Below, piece after piece: positions 49,019 through 60,774 of a DNA stretch of 64,000 bases. The stretch covers positions 3,234,343-3,298,342 of the forward strand of contig FN649742.1 of the NCBI GenBank assembly GCA_000310025.1, in the 5' to 3' direction. This DNA is from Ectocarpus siliculosus (taxonomy: Eukaryota > Sar > Phaeophyceae > Ectocarpales > Ectocarpaceae). The notes beneath the pieces were generated by a model that was not told where the DNA came from, made no database searches, and worked only from the letters and a program-made list of their open reading frames with translations. The position numbers and the translations under genes are program-made. Within the stretch, counting starts at the first letter, position 1; the number at the start of each line of letters is the position of its first letter.

Positions 49019-52000
49019 ATGGAAGAAGGGGTCAAAGTGTGGGCGAAGGGCGGGCCCCAGCTGTGGCGCAAGGGGGTGGTGAGCAAGCGCGTGCCCGACA
49101 GAACGGGCGGCAGCAGCATCGCACGGATCACGGTCGTGCTGGAGGAGGGGGGAACGGCGGAGTTCGCCGTGGCGGCGGACGAAGAGGAGGAGTGCACGGA
49201 CGTCAAGCTTCGGAACGTGACCGGACAGGCCTCCACGCTGGAGGGGGCGGGAGTGGAAGATCTCACCTCCCTCACCTACCTGCACGAGCCCACCATCCTC
49301 TACTCGCTGAGCCAGCGCTACGAGTCGGACCTGATCTACACCGGCGTCGGCCCAATCCTCCTCGCGGTGAACCCCTTCAAGAGGGTCAAGCTGTACTCGG
49401 ACGACATTTTGGCGGCCTACCGCAAGGACGGCGAGCTGCGGCACTACGACCCGAACTACGATGAGACGCTGGCCCCTCATGTGTACGCTATCGCTGACAA
49501 GGCGTACCGCAACATGACCGCCCCTTCCAACGAGTACGAGCACCGGTCTCAGGTACGGCTTTGTGTGCGTGTGTGTGGGTGCGTAAGCCTTGGTGCTGTC
49601 TACGGACGGGTAGTGCACTTTCACGTCTTCGAAGATGTCACGCCCGGCGGGCAAAGCACGCGCGCCGCAACGACCGGCGTCATAGTCTACTGCTCGGTGA
49701 TCTGATTAGTTTTCTTCTCGTATATCGCACTCCCATGATAACGGTTTGCGACGGCTCTTCTCTTCACTATCCTCGCCGTTTTGTATGCAGGGCACCTAGT
49801 TAGCACAGCACGTCGCTGGCTTCATGGTCACACTGCTGCTAGCAAATATTGTAACAGGATGACGTTTGGTAGGTAATGCCCTTGCTGTGTATTTTTGGCG
49901 CGGGCGTATACATAGGATATGAGATACGCACCCGGAAAACTCAAGCAATGTTGAATCCCCCGCTCGCATTGTAACTGCGGAGGGTGTGGATCAAAAAAGG
50001 GGCCGTTGAGGTGGATGGGAATCAAGACAGTGTTGATAACGACACAAGGTTTGCCCTCTGGCAGTGGCGGCTCGAGTGTTGGGCATTGGAAAAAAGCGTC
50101 ACACTTGCACGGAGGTGACCTCCGGTTACTAAAATATATAAGCAGTGTTGATTTTCTTCTGTTTTTCTAGAAAATATTCCGATCTCTCTTGAGTACCCTT
50201 TTGACCTCCGTACTGGCCCCAACTGACGCGGACCGAAGACGCGGACACCTTCCGTGTGGGTGTGTATGCATACTACGAAGAGAGCAAAGAGACACGGAGG
50301 ACCCAAGGCAAATCATCACACAAGCGCGATAAGAACTAAGTGTACCCCAGCAGAGCTTTTTCTACGTTGCATGCATACATGCAGGTGTACGTGGGAAAAC
50401 CACCGAAAGAGTCAAAATGACAAAACGACACACCGACCAACCCAAACCTCAGGTCGGCATGTAGGAGACATGATACTGCCGCTAAATCGGCAGCAGTAGT
50501 TCTTAGATACCAACCCACGCGGCCTTTGGTTGTGCGCACCCAGCAGTCTCCCGTACTCGTTGGTAGCAGCGTTGCAGCAAGGCAAGAGCCAGTCCAACGG
50601 GAGCCCGCTCCCTTACCTGTTGTTTCCTCTTTTGTTTGCGCAGCATGATACATGATCGTGGTCAAGACTGCTGCTGTGTTTGCGTACCGATTGTCGTGTG
50701 TCGTGTTTCGCTTTTGGATTATACTTCGAAGTATGTGTTGAATCATTCAGCATACCGCGGTGTGCATTCAAGGGGAAAAGGGGTCGCGTTTGCTCCTGCG
50801 GCCTCTTGGTGGGTCAGGTCTTCGGGAATTCTAGGTTTCTACCCGAACAACAGAATCTCACCCTCCGTCTCCTGAAATTGGCAACTCAAGATTCCAAACA
50901 ATATTCTATGTGCACGTGAAACCGCATATACACACGTACCGAAAACGTTCGGAGCAGTACTGCTGTAAGTCGGTTAGAGTATGGCACTTGCCCCTCAGGA
51001 GACAGCGTCGGACGAAGACGTCAGCCAGAGACACGACAGCCTTTTTTCTTATATACATCTACGGTTAACAACAGACGTTTATCTCGATCATGCTGTGTCA
51101 GCACCCTATTTTATTGATGTCAACCCAACATCGGACTGGTCGCGCCTCTCCTGCATCTCTCTTGCTTGGTGACTAACAACAATCGCCCCCGTTCCGCCGA
51201 ATGAATCACTTTGTGTTGCCTTTGAACGGAAAAAGTCCATCCTGGTGAGTGGCGAATCCGGGGCGGGAAAGACGGAGACATGCAAGATCATCATGAAGTA
51301 TCTGGCCATTCTCGGCAGCAAGACGGGGTCGACCGAGCTGGGCACGATCGAGCAGCAGGTGCTTGAGTCCAACCCCATCCTCGAGGCGTTCGGTAACGCC
51401 AGGACTGTCCGCAACGACAACTCCAGCCGTTTCGGAAAGTACATCCAGGTGAGAGGACCTTGTAGGCAAGCCGGTGGGACTAATAGGCGTTTGTCGATGC
51501 TGTGTGTGGCCCGTGGTTTCTCGTTGGTGAGGGGATGTGTCGCTTGGCTGTGCTGGAGATCGTTGATGTGGACGGCCATGCGTTAGCAGCCTCTCACGCG
51601 GCTTTCGACGTCGACATTAACACGGTCGGTCGGGTGGACTTGCAACTCTTGTGTTGTGGTAAAAGTGTTTGCATGCGTGTTTGCGGAAGCACCAATCCAC
51701 CACAAACGATGTGTATCTACACGATAAATAAAACACGGTCGAATAACGCCACCCGTTGAAACGACGTACGCCCTCCGGCAACACAACGCCGCGATACGCA
51801 GATCATCTTCGACAGCTACGGCAAGCTAACCGGGGCGCAGATCAAGACCTTCCTCCTCGAGAAGGTGCGGGTGGTGAAGCACTCGGCGATGGAGCGCAAC
51901 TACCACATCTTCTACATGCTGGCGGCGGGGGCTTCCCCAGAGCAGCGCGAGGGCTGGGCGATGGGCGACCTCAGGAGCCACCAGTTCACGTCGCAGTCGG

Positions 52001-55000
52001 GCTGCTACGACCGCCGCGACGGGGTGCTGGACTCGGAGCTTTACCAGGAGCTGATGGAGGCGTTCAAGGTCATGGGTTTCGAGGAGGAAGAGAAGGCGAG
52101 TCGTCCGTCCGGCGGGGGGGAGGGGTACTGATGTTTTTCATCCCGCAGCGGTTGGACCATTGACCACGCGTCCTCGAGAGGACGGAGCGTTGTTCCCACA
52201 GGACCGATCACAGATGGCCAATCGTTCCTTCCTACTTGGGGGACGGGGCGGGGGCGTACTCATGTTTTGCATGCCTCAAGTATTGGACCATTGACCACGC
52301 TGGAGGAATAAGGGGAGGAACAACACGGTTGGTGTGGGGCGGGAACGCAGCGGTGTCGGAGAATGGTTTTTCGGAGGCCAGTAAGACTGCTGCTTGGCAA
52401 AGTTGTATTCGAGACTGTCGTCTTCTACAATCGCTCCATTCGCAGAAAATGATTCGGGTTCATCGATTGCGTCAAGAGCTATGTACGCGTGCACTTGAAA
52501 CTCTTCCGTTGCCGTGGGTATGGACTGGCTTTGCTTTTGGCCAGCCGCCGGTTTGTTTTCTGAGTACAATTCCTATGAATCCATGCGAACGCGTGACCTT
52601 TGCAGTCCCGCCGACAACCCCAATAAAAATAAAACTCCACTACAACATAGCCAACACGACAGATTTTTTTGTTCAATGACGGCGTGTGAACCCCCAAACA
52701 GGCCAGCGTATTCCGCATGGTGGCCGCCGTGCTCGCCCTCGGGGACGTGGACTTCGTCGATCGGCCGGACGCCGGGGACGGCGAAGCGCTGACGGCTCTG
52801 TCGGAGCCGAGCCGTCCGCGCCTCGAGGCGGCCGCCCGCCTGCTGGACGTTAGCCCCGACCGGATACTGAACGCTCTGACCAGCCGCAAGATCAACGCGG
52901 GCATCAGTAACCAGGTGCTGTATGTGTGCGAGTAGGGGGGGGGTACTCATAGCCGTGCATGCCGTAGTCGTTAGACCATTGACCTCTGGGGGTGGTTTCT
53001 GCTCGTGCTCCCATTCCGCACAACGTAGAGGCAGCAAATGGGAGTGGTGGGTGTAAGGCCGGCGGCGCCATGTTTTTTTCAGCGCGGTCGGTGGTCGTTG
53101 TTGACTTGTTGCATTGCTATAGCTTTAGTGGGCACAGCGATAAGCGTCTGCTTTGGTTTGATTTGCGTAGGAGTGATTGTTTTGTTTCCTGGTGGGGTTC
53201 TGATGTCCACTACTAGTAGACACGAAGAGGTACTTCGACCACCAACGATGCGCTGACGTCTTGGCGCCTTCTCTCCCTCCCTCCCTCCCTCCCTCCGTCC
53301 CTCTCCCTCTCCCTCTCCCTCTCGCTGTCTCTCTTTCCGCCCGGACACGTCCGTGTACGGCACGGCGTGCTTCAACTGGTGGTTGCGCTATGCGGGGGTT
53401 CCGTGGAATGATGGGTGGTCGGGTGTGACGGGACGGACGATGGGCGGAAAACCCGCACAACAGGTGACGATCTTCCTGACGATGGAGCAGTCGAGGCACG
53501 CGAGGGACGCCCTGGCGAAGGCGGTGTACGCGGCCATGTTCGAGTGGGTGGTGGGGAGAACGAACGAGTGCATCGAGGCCAAGCAGGCGGAGGTGATGAC
53601 GGAGGACCGCATCTTCATTGGGCTGCTCGACATCTTCGGTGAGTGACGATAGTTTTGTCAAGACAAAGAGGATGTGTACAAGTAGCAAAGGAAGAAAAAT
53701 AGCAAAACCCCGCGCGATGTGCTTTGTCTACTCCCACAACCCCAAGTTACTCGCCGATTTATCACCTCCTGATTGCCGGTGTTTCGATTGTGGGAGGTGA
53801 TCGTGGTGATTGATGTGGTTTTATGTGTTGTTGTCTTGCCATTGAAAACAAGCGTGACCTCCACGAGGCACTTTGGGGACAGTCAGAGTGCCCCTCAGGT
53901 TGAGAGACACGACTTCTGTGGTCGAAGACAGCAACACCAAGCACGGTGCGCAGGTGGTGTGAATGTTTCATCGATTTGGTGATGCGAAGATAGATGGTTC
54001 GGTGTTGCCGTGTCTTGAGAAAAGCTCGTGATACTCGTGATGATGGGCCTGGACGCGGTATTTTTGGTTCGAGACGCTGTCGATGGGGGTTGTTTTCAGA
54101 CTTGCTGCGCGCGGCCAATGTGTGATGTCTTCCTCTTTTTTTTCTCTCAAGTATGGTACAGGATGGATTTCTCCCGCTGCCCTTAACAATGGAACGCTTG
54201 TGCCATGCCGATGCCCCGCGTTGTCCTACCACTCGTGGACCCTCTTTTCGAGTATAACCGCCTGCCGGCCCTCGCTCTGCCGCTGTTTCCCTCCCCTCGC
54301 CACCCGCGGTTGCAGGTTTCGAGATCTTCACGAACAACTACTTCGAGCAGTTCTTGATCAACTACGCGAACGAGGTGCTGCAGCAACAATTCAATAACTT
54401 CGTCTTCCGCCAGGAGCAGGTGCGGTGGTCTATACAGTGCCCTACGAATGTCTCTTGGTGCTCTCGTGCAACAAAAACTTAATGAACAGCAGTTCTTGGA
54501 TCGTTGAAATTGTTATTGGTATCGATCTGGTGTTTCGGCACGTTGGTAGACATGAAAGGGTGTCAAAGGGGACTGGCTGCTGTCGCCTATCCCCCCAAGA
54601 AAGCGTGTTTGAATGAAGCAGATCTAAAACTTGTTCTCTCAAACTGAAATACGGTTCGCAGGAGGAATACGAACGGGAGAAGATCCAGTGGACCTTCATC
54701 GAGTTCCCGGACAACAAGGACTGCATCGATCTCATCGACAGGAAGCCGAACGGAATCATCCCCACCCTGGACGAACAGGTGCGTTGGTCGCGGTTCATCG
54801 GGCCACGGCTAGCCCGGTGTTTTTGACGGCCGCTGTTCGTCTCGCCTCGTCTCGTCTTGTGTGAACTGCTGTCTTATTGCCTTGTGGGGAGCTTCTTTCT
54901 TCGGAAGCGTCTGCCCTGCTGTAGTTTGGTCTCCCCGCAAAACTCTCTTTGTCACCCGGATTCGTTTGTGGAAAGAAAAGAAACCCCATTGTAGGTCACC

Positions 55001-58000
55001 ACGCCCCCTCCGCCATTTTTGTGTCCGTGCAGTGCCTCCTGGGCAGGTCGACCGACGACCGCTTCGCCCGCGAGATGTACAAGAAGTGCGAGGGTCACGA
55101 CCGCTTCGAGCTGGCGCCCAAGATGCGGGTAGACCACCAGTTCTGCGTTCGTCACTACGCGGGCAAGGTGGTGTACAGCACCGAGGGAATCATCGACAAG
55201 AACCGCGACACCTTGCAGCAGGAGGGGGTTGACATGCTGCTGTCGTCTGGGTCGGAGTTCACGGTCCTCATGGGCGAGATCGAGGCCAAGTCTACCAAGG
55301 TTTGTAGACTAAGACTAGAGCCTTTCCCGTGCGGTGTACTGCTGCTGTGTTGGGACGGCCATAGGATGATCGATAACGGGGTGGTTAGGTGGGTGCCACA
55401 GCAGTGGACCTTGCAGCCACGCCATGTAAAGTTTTCGGAGGCTGGTGGGTGTACCACTGTTGAAGCGCCCAGCTTGGTGGAGTTACACGTCCTTCACGTT
55501 ACCTCCCCCGCGATTTATCATATGAACCGACACTTTCGTCTTGTTGGGTGGGAGCTTCTGTTCGGCGTGCGGTCGACCCTCAACTCTTACCCCTGCTAAT
55601 TTTGGCTTCACAAACCTCCGCCCCGCTTCTGTACAACTCAAGGGCAAGCCTCGCAGGTCGGAAAGCGGCGGCGTCCCCGGGACGGCAGGGGCCTCAAGCG
55701 CCGGCGGTGGAGGGGGTGGAGGCAGCGGCGGCGGCCGGCGTGTCGGCAGGCGCACGACCATCGGCGCCAAGTCTCTCGGCGCACAGTTCCGGGAAAACCT
55801 GAACAACCTCGTGGCCACAGTGGACAAGACGCACCCCCACTACGTGCGGACGATCAAGCCGAACGACGACCTGCAGCCCGGCAACTTCACCTACGACCGC
55901 ATCGCGGAGCAGCTGCGCAACGCGGGCGTGCTGGAGGTGGTGAGGGTGGCCCGCGCCGGGTTCCCCGTCCGCCTGGGCATCCAGGAGTTTATCGACCGCT
56001 ACGGGGTGCTCGCCCCGCTGGTGGTCGAGACGGCCTACAGGAATTGCGCTCAGGTGAGGTTGCTGCGGCGCGAGGCCTTGATTATTGGTGTTTGCGGTGG
56101 TGGTGGTGGTGGTGGTGGTGGTGGTGGTGTTTAGTGCTTGTGATTTCAGCTACATAGACCTCGACGCGCTTTCCGTGAGGTGACATAATCGCACCCCCTG
56201 GGCCGAACTTCAAGGCTAGCTTTCTCCATGGACAGCAGAGGGAGTGGTGGAGCGGAAAATGGTGGCGTTGGTAGCGTACGGTCTTGGAACAGAGACGTTC
56301 GAAGACATTTTTTTTTTTATGTCGGGATGCTCTTCATCGTGCAAGTAGTCGAGAGTTAATGGTCGGTCCACGGGGTGTGTTATCTTACGTTATGTCCCCT
56401 ACGGTACGCCGAAGGTGAGATTGTGGCGCTCTCGTGAGCGCCGCCGGTGAGGTTTGGTGTGACTCCAGCTTATTTCCCTTTTTCGTTTTGTTTTGTTTTG
56501 TTTTGGCAGGACGGCGGAGAGATCGATCAGGAGTCGGAGCGTGCGGTGTGCAAAGCCCTGGTGGTGTCGATCGTGGCCAAGGTGACGAAGGGGAGGGCGA
56601 ACGCGTCAACGGAGGAGCAATTCATGGCGCTGTGCCGCGACGTGGGGATGCAGATGGGGCTCACGAAGGTCTTCTTCCAGCAGAAGGCGTTCAACAGCAT
56701 AGAGAGGCTCAGGTAGGAGGTATTGTTGTCGTGTGGGTGAATTAATTCGTTCTGAGGTATCAGCTCGTTTGCGCTTATCTGATGCTTTTCTAACGTTTCC
56801 AATCAGTTATCGTGGTCAGTGGGTTTGATATCCCATTGGTTAGTTAGTTGGTTGATACAAGCTGGTTCACGGAAATGAAATCAAATCTGTTCAACCACAG
56901 CTGCCAGACGAATTTGTACACAAAATTGACATATGTGACATCATAGTGACCCCCATGAGCAAGGGAGCAAATCGTCATGGCCGGAATTTCGATCGGATCC
57001 ATGGCCACAAAGCTAAGGGGTTGATTGTGCCTCAGCCGAGCAAGAAGACTCCAACACGATATATAGTAAATATGAGAGCGTTGTGCAACAAAGTGCCGCC
57101 CAAACCGTTCAAGAAAAATTGAGTGAATTTTTGGACTCTTGACCGGTCAATTAGGGTCTGGGACCCCCGAAAGCCGGTGCCATATACGTAAAGTTACTTT
57201 TCATGATTTTTTCCACGTCAGAATAGTGCAATGGAGCCTACCAGTAAGTTTCGTGGGAAAACTTGTGAAGCTGACGCAACAGGGCACTTTGTAATGTAAT
57301 AGGGGCCGGATATGATTGTTTATATTAAAATGAAAAAGTGGGGGGGAGTCATCTTTCATTGCACAGAAGCTGAAAACTTCACGCCGCGTTTTTTAGTTAG
57401 ACTCTGACTCCGTTGTCGCCAGATATCCGGGGTCCCAGGAGGGACGGATGACGCCGAAACCTTCCCGGAACCTCTAGGACCCCGTATAACAGACGAAGAC
57501 AAGAAGACCCCCTCGACGCAGAGTTTCGCATGTACCCAAGTTGCACGTGTGCAAAATTTCAGAGTCTGCAACTCAACAAAACGGCGTGAAAAATTCACGT
57601 TGAACAAGTTTGTTTTGTCATTCCGTAAACCAGCGTGTATAGTCGAGATGAACATCCACCCGATTGGTACCAAACCGTAAAAAATATCCCAAAATGGCGT
57701 TGATGCACAACCGTTGTGTAGGTCTCGCCGGTTGTGATATTGTTTCCCCTGGTACACTAGGTGGAGCTTGATCACGTAGATCGTTCTGTTCCGTACATAG
57801 TGTGACCTTAATCCCCCCCTCTCTCTCGGTCTCCTGCTCTCTAGATCTCTCACTCTATGTGCCTCTCCCTCTCGTGCGTATTTGGTTTCGTTTTTCTCGT
57901 GCCCTGCAGGACGGCCATGATCTCAAACTCCATCACCAAGATCCAGACGACTCTCCGCTGCTGGCTGGCCCGCAAGAAGTTCCTCCGGGACAGGAAGGCG

Positions 58001-60339
58001 GCCGTGTCGGTGCAGGCGTGGGTCAGGGGGGAGCAGGTCCGCGCGACGGTGGGGCGAGAGATGCAGGAGCTGGTGCGGAAGCGCAAGGAGAAGGAGGCGC
58101 AGGAGGCGGAGGCGGCCAGGCTGGTGGCCCAGGAGAAGCAGAAGCACCTCGAGGAGCAGGCGCTATCCGTCAGGCTCGCGGAGGTGACTTGGGGAGGGTG
58201 CCTCGAGTTAATGCTGCTGTCCTTGACCTTGAAAAATCGTTCCGGTCTCTACTCAGTAGTACTATGCACGTCCGTACTGGTCCAACTGACTCGGGTACCT
58301 TCCGTGGTCACAGGTCAACAACCCGAAAAAGGGTGCACCTCTTGTAGAAATCAAGAGGAAGTAAATGCGGACTCACAAAAATCGGCAAACAAACGCTATG
58401 AGTGGGTGTAGTTTTATGGGCGTTTTCCCTTTGTTGAGCACCCGTTTTGCAGGCTTCCCTTGTTTTTTTTTTGTTCGTTCGACGGAACCATCGTGATGAG
58501 ACGGAGCCCTCGGGGTCATGTTTGCCCATTAGGATGAGAGTCATTCCTCGACAGCTCCGGCCATGTTTGGGACGAAAGAATCCCCCGGCCCTCCTTTCAG
58601 GAATGTCGGAGAAATGCTCTTTGACATCCGTGGAAGCCTGCTGAGGGTACTGTGGGCCATAACACCCCCCAAGTTCTGATCCGCGGTTGCTCCTACACAC
58701 AAAGTTGGACGTGGACTAGCTTCCGTTCTGGGGCGTGCTTTCTCATATTGTTGTTTGGACATAGACCGTGGGGGATGATTCTTCCACGAAGTAAAACATC
58801 GTTGGTAATATTAATATAAGTAAATAAATAACATATGGTTGGAGCGACCGCCATAGCGGAGGCCCAAGTTTTTCCCCGAGCCTTCTGTGCCACCTACGCG
58901 ATCGTAGCAAGGTGCCGCGCGAGTTCGTACGCTTGTTCGATGCGCTGACCAGGTGGGAGAAGTTTCGGTGCTATTTGTTCAAGAGCTGCGAAGCTAGACT
59001 TGCAAGTGCGCCTGGGTACGGCGTTGTTCCGTTTTTTGGACGAACAAGTTGTCCTCGCTTGCGGAGTGCTACATGCTTCCGCAGCAGTTGGTGCATGCCT
59101 CCTGCGGGTTTCGTTGCAAGCCGCGGTTCGTATGAGAAGCACCAGCGATGACAGTGATCTTTACCAGACGGTCTCACAGGCAAACAATAATGGGAAGGGA
59201 CGGGAAAATACATGCTTAGGTGGGAAAAGTGTTCGATTGCCTGCCTTCAACACCGATGCCATCGCTGATTCTAACCACCCTCCCCCCATCCGCACCCACG
59301 CCCTTGCTTGGTGTTCCTTCACACTCTTCTCTCGGCCATGCCGCGCGTCCAGCTGAGGGTCCAGATGCAGGACGAGATCGACTCCGTCAAGGCCGAGCTG
59401 AAGAAGGCCAAGTCAACCGTCAAGGCCTTGCAGGGGCTGAACGGACGCAAGGTTGCCGTGACCGGCGCCCTTCGCGGGTGCGGGCCGGCCATCGTGAAGC
59501 GCTTGCTCCAGGAGGGCGCGGCCGTCATCGCCGCCGACAGAGGCATGTCCAACGAGCAGGCAACGGCGGCCGGCCTCCGGCCGGCAGATGACGGGGACGG
59601 GGCGAGCGCGGCCGCTACTACCCCCGAGGCTGATGCCCTGGCGGAAGGCCGCCTGGTGTTCTTCGACATGGGAGGGCCGGGAGACGAGGACGGGGCGTGC
59701 CGGCTGTCCTCGCTGTGCGTGGAGTCGTTTGGAGGGATGGACGGTCTCGTGTGCAACACGTCGGCGCCGGCGATGCTGGTCGGGGACGAGGCGGGGGGAG
59801 CGCTCCCGAACGGCGGAAGCTTCGGCGCCGGCTCCGCCGGCGGCGACGGGATCGTGAACCCGCTCGAAGACCTGGAGCCGTCCGACTGGGCCGACGCGTT
59901 GACCGGAGCCCTGACAGAACCCATGCTGGCGGTGAAGCACGCGCTGCCGCTGCTGCAGGCGGCGTGCGCCAAGGGCAAGGTTTCTGCCGGGGGCATCGTT
60001 AACGTGGTGTGCACGAGCTTGCCCGCGTCCGGGCCGGGGCTGGCGGCGGTGTCTGGGGCGGGGGCGATCTCGAACCGCGAGACTCTGACGGCCGCGGCCG
60101 GGGGCCTCGCCGGGCTGACGCACGCCCTGGCCTTGAGCTCCGGCCCTCACGTGCGCGTGAACGCGGTCAGCGTGCCGGAGGGCAGCGGCAGGCCGGCCGC
60201 CGGAATGACGGCGACGGCGCGCGGCGGGCGCGTGGGCAAGGACGCGGCGTCGGCCGTGACGTTCTTGCTGTCGAACCGCGCCGGCTCGGTGACAGGGCAA
60301 AATCTTGTGGTGGATGACGGTGCGGCAAGAAGGAAGTAG
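49019..60339 (+). CDS. Myosin heavy chain with C-terminal SDR-like domain, 12 exons, 1263 aa
   Basis: Exons: 49019-49552, 51236-51448, 51802-52095, 52702-52914, 53464-53638, 54316-54419, 54662-54778, 55033-55299, 55643-56053, 56510-56712, 57910-58183, 59353-60339; total 3792 nt, all phases agree. Intron 3 (52096-52701) is GC-AG (AAG/GCGAGT). The motor (residues about 1-845) has an N-terminal SH3-like start, P-loop GESGAGKT (184-191), switch I NDNSSRFG (238-245), switch II DIFGFE (474-479), a Gly-rich loop 2 (656-675), actin-binding [12 protein letters not shown] and SH helix [18 protein letters not shown]. Two IQ-like motifs (855-866, 878-888) are followed by a coiled coil (about 893-962) that continues across the exon 11/12 junction. 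Residues 966-1263 form a Rossmann SDR domain: TGALRGCG (972-979), then [15 protein letters not shown] and [11 protein letters not shown]. The catalytic YxxxK is not present. Motor should be active on actin; the SDR part looks like a non-catalytic nucleotide- or protein-binding module. Confidence 0.88.
52118..52195 (-). repeat. Short repeat-R-related element, myosin intron 3
   Basis: G-run, GGTACTGATG, then TTGGACCATTGACCACGCGT and GAGAGGACGGAGC: the reverse complement of the element at 24558-24650. A second lies at 52240-52320 in the same intron. Confidence 0.65.
52240..52320 (-). repeat. Second short repeat-R-related element, myosin intron 3
   Basis: GCGGGGGCGTACTCATGTTT, TGCATGCC, TATTGGACCATTGACCACGC. 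The same orientation and order as the copy at 52118-52195. Confidence 0.65.
52930..52995 (-). repeat. Short repeat-R-related element, myosin intron 4
   Basis: G-run, GGTACTCATAGCCGTGCATG, CCGTAGTCGTTAGACCATTG. Closest to the 3' end of the full R copies. Confidence 0.65.
53266..53330. repeat. (CCCT)n / (CTCCCT)n tract
   Basis: Pyrimidine simple repeat in myosin intron 4, ahead of exon 5 but too far (about 130 bp) to be its polypyrimidine tract. Confidence 0.8.
56094..56130. repeat. (GGT)n microsatellite
   Basis: Perfect GGT units 40 bp after the exon 9 donor, in myosin intron 9. Confidence 0.9.
56173..56404. repeat. Possible MITE related to the pogo-like element
   Basis: The right end, read as complement, is CCGTAGGGGACATAACGTAA...GATAACACACCCC; the left end is CCGTGAGGTGACATAATCGCACCCC. 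Both resemble the CCGTAGGTTGCATAAGAT...CACAC terminus of the transposon at 44014. 232 bp, no open frame, in myosin intron 9. The right flank is TA, the left flank is not, so it is degraded or only partly related. Confidence 0.45.
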
Positions 60340-60774
60340 GGAGATTCCAGAGAGGGTTTTTTCCGTTGTCGTTTTCTTTGTGGCTTGTTTTGTTCTTGGG
60401 ACTTAAGGGTTGTTGAGTGGCTTCCGGAAAAAATGCAAGGGGCGCGCCGTTTGAGTGGCTGTAGCCTGGACATTTTGCGGTGCAGCCGTTGTTTTCATTT
60501 ACTCTCTGGATGGTTACCATAGTTTCGCTTCTGTGTGCACGTGCTTCCTTTTTTTTTGTCCGTTCTTGGCTTGCCCTCTCTCTCTTTTGCGTGGTAGGTT
60601 AAGGAGGGAGCGCGCGCTGGGGGGAGGGGGGGCGGGCGTGCTGCAGGGTGTGTTGTGCCGTGCCCTAGTTTGTGTCGATCTTCTGTCGTGTGCTCTTCCT
60701 CTGCTTACGATCTCATATCTCACTGCTGTTTGTGTTTTTGTTAGATGTGCTTCTTTTTTGTTTGAATTCCGCGG
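60340..60774. other. 3' region of the myosin gene
   Basis: T-rich sequence after the myosin stop codon, presumably 3' UTR and spacer, running into the assembly gap. No gene seen. Confidence 0.5.

Noticed and set aside
59319-60300. Long minus-strand open frames antisense to the SDR exon (231 and 295 codons)
   Set aside because: Shadows of a very GC-rich coding exon; they lack domain patterns, while the plus strand has clear SDR motifs.
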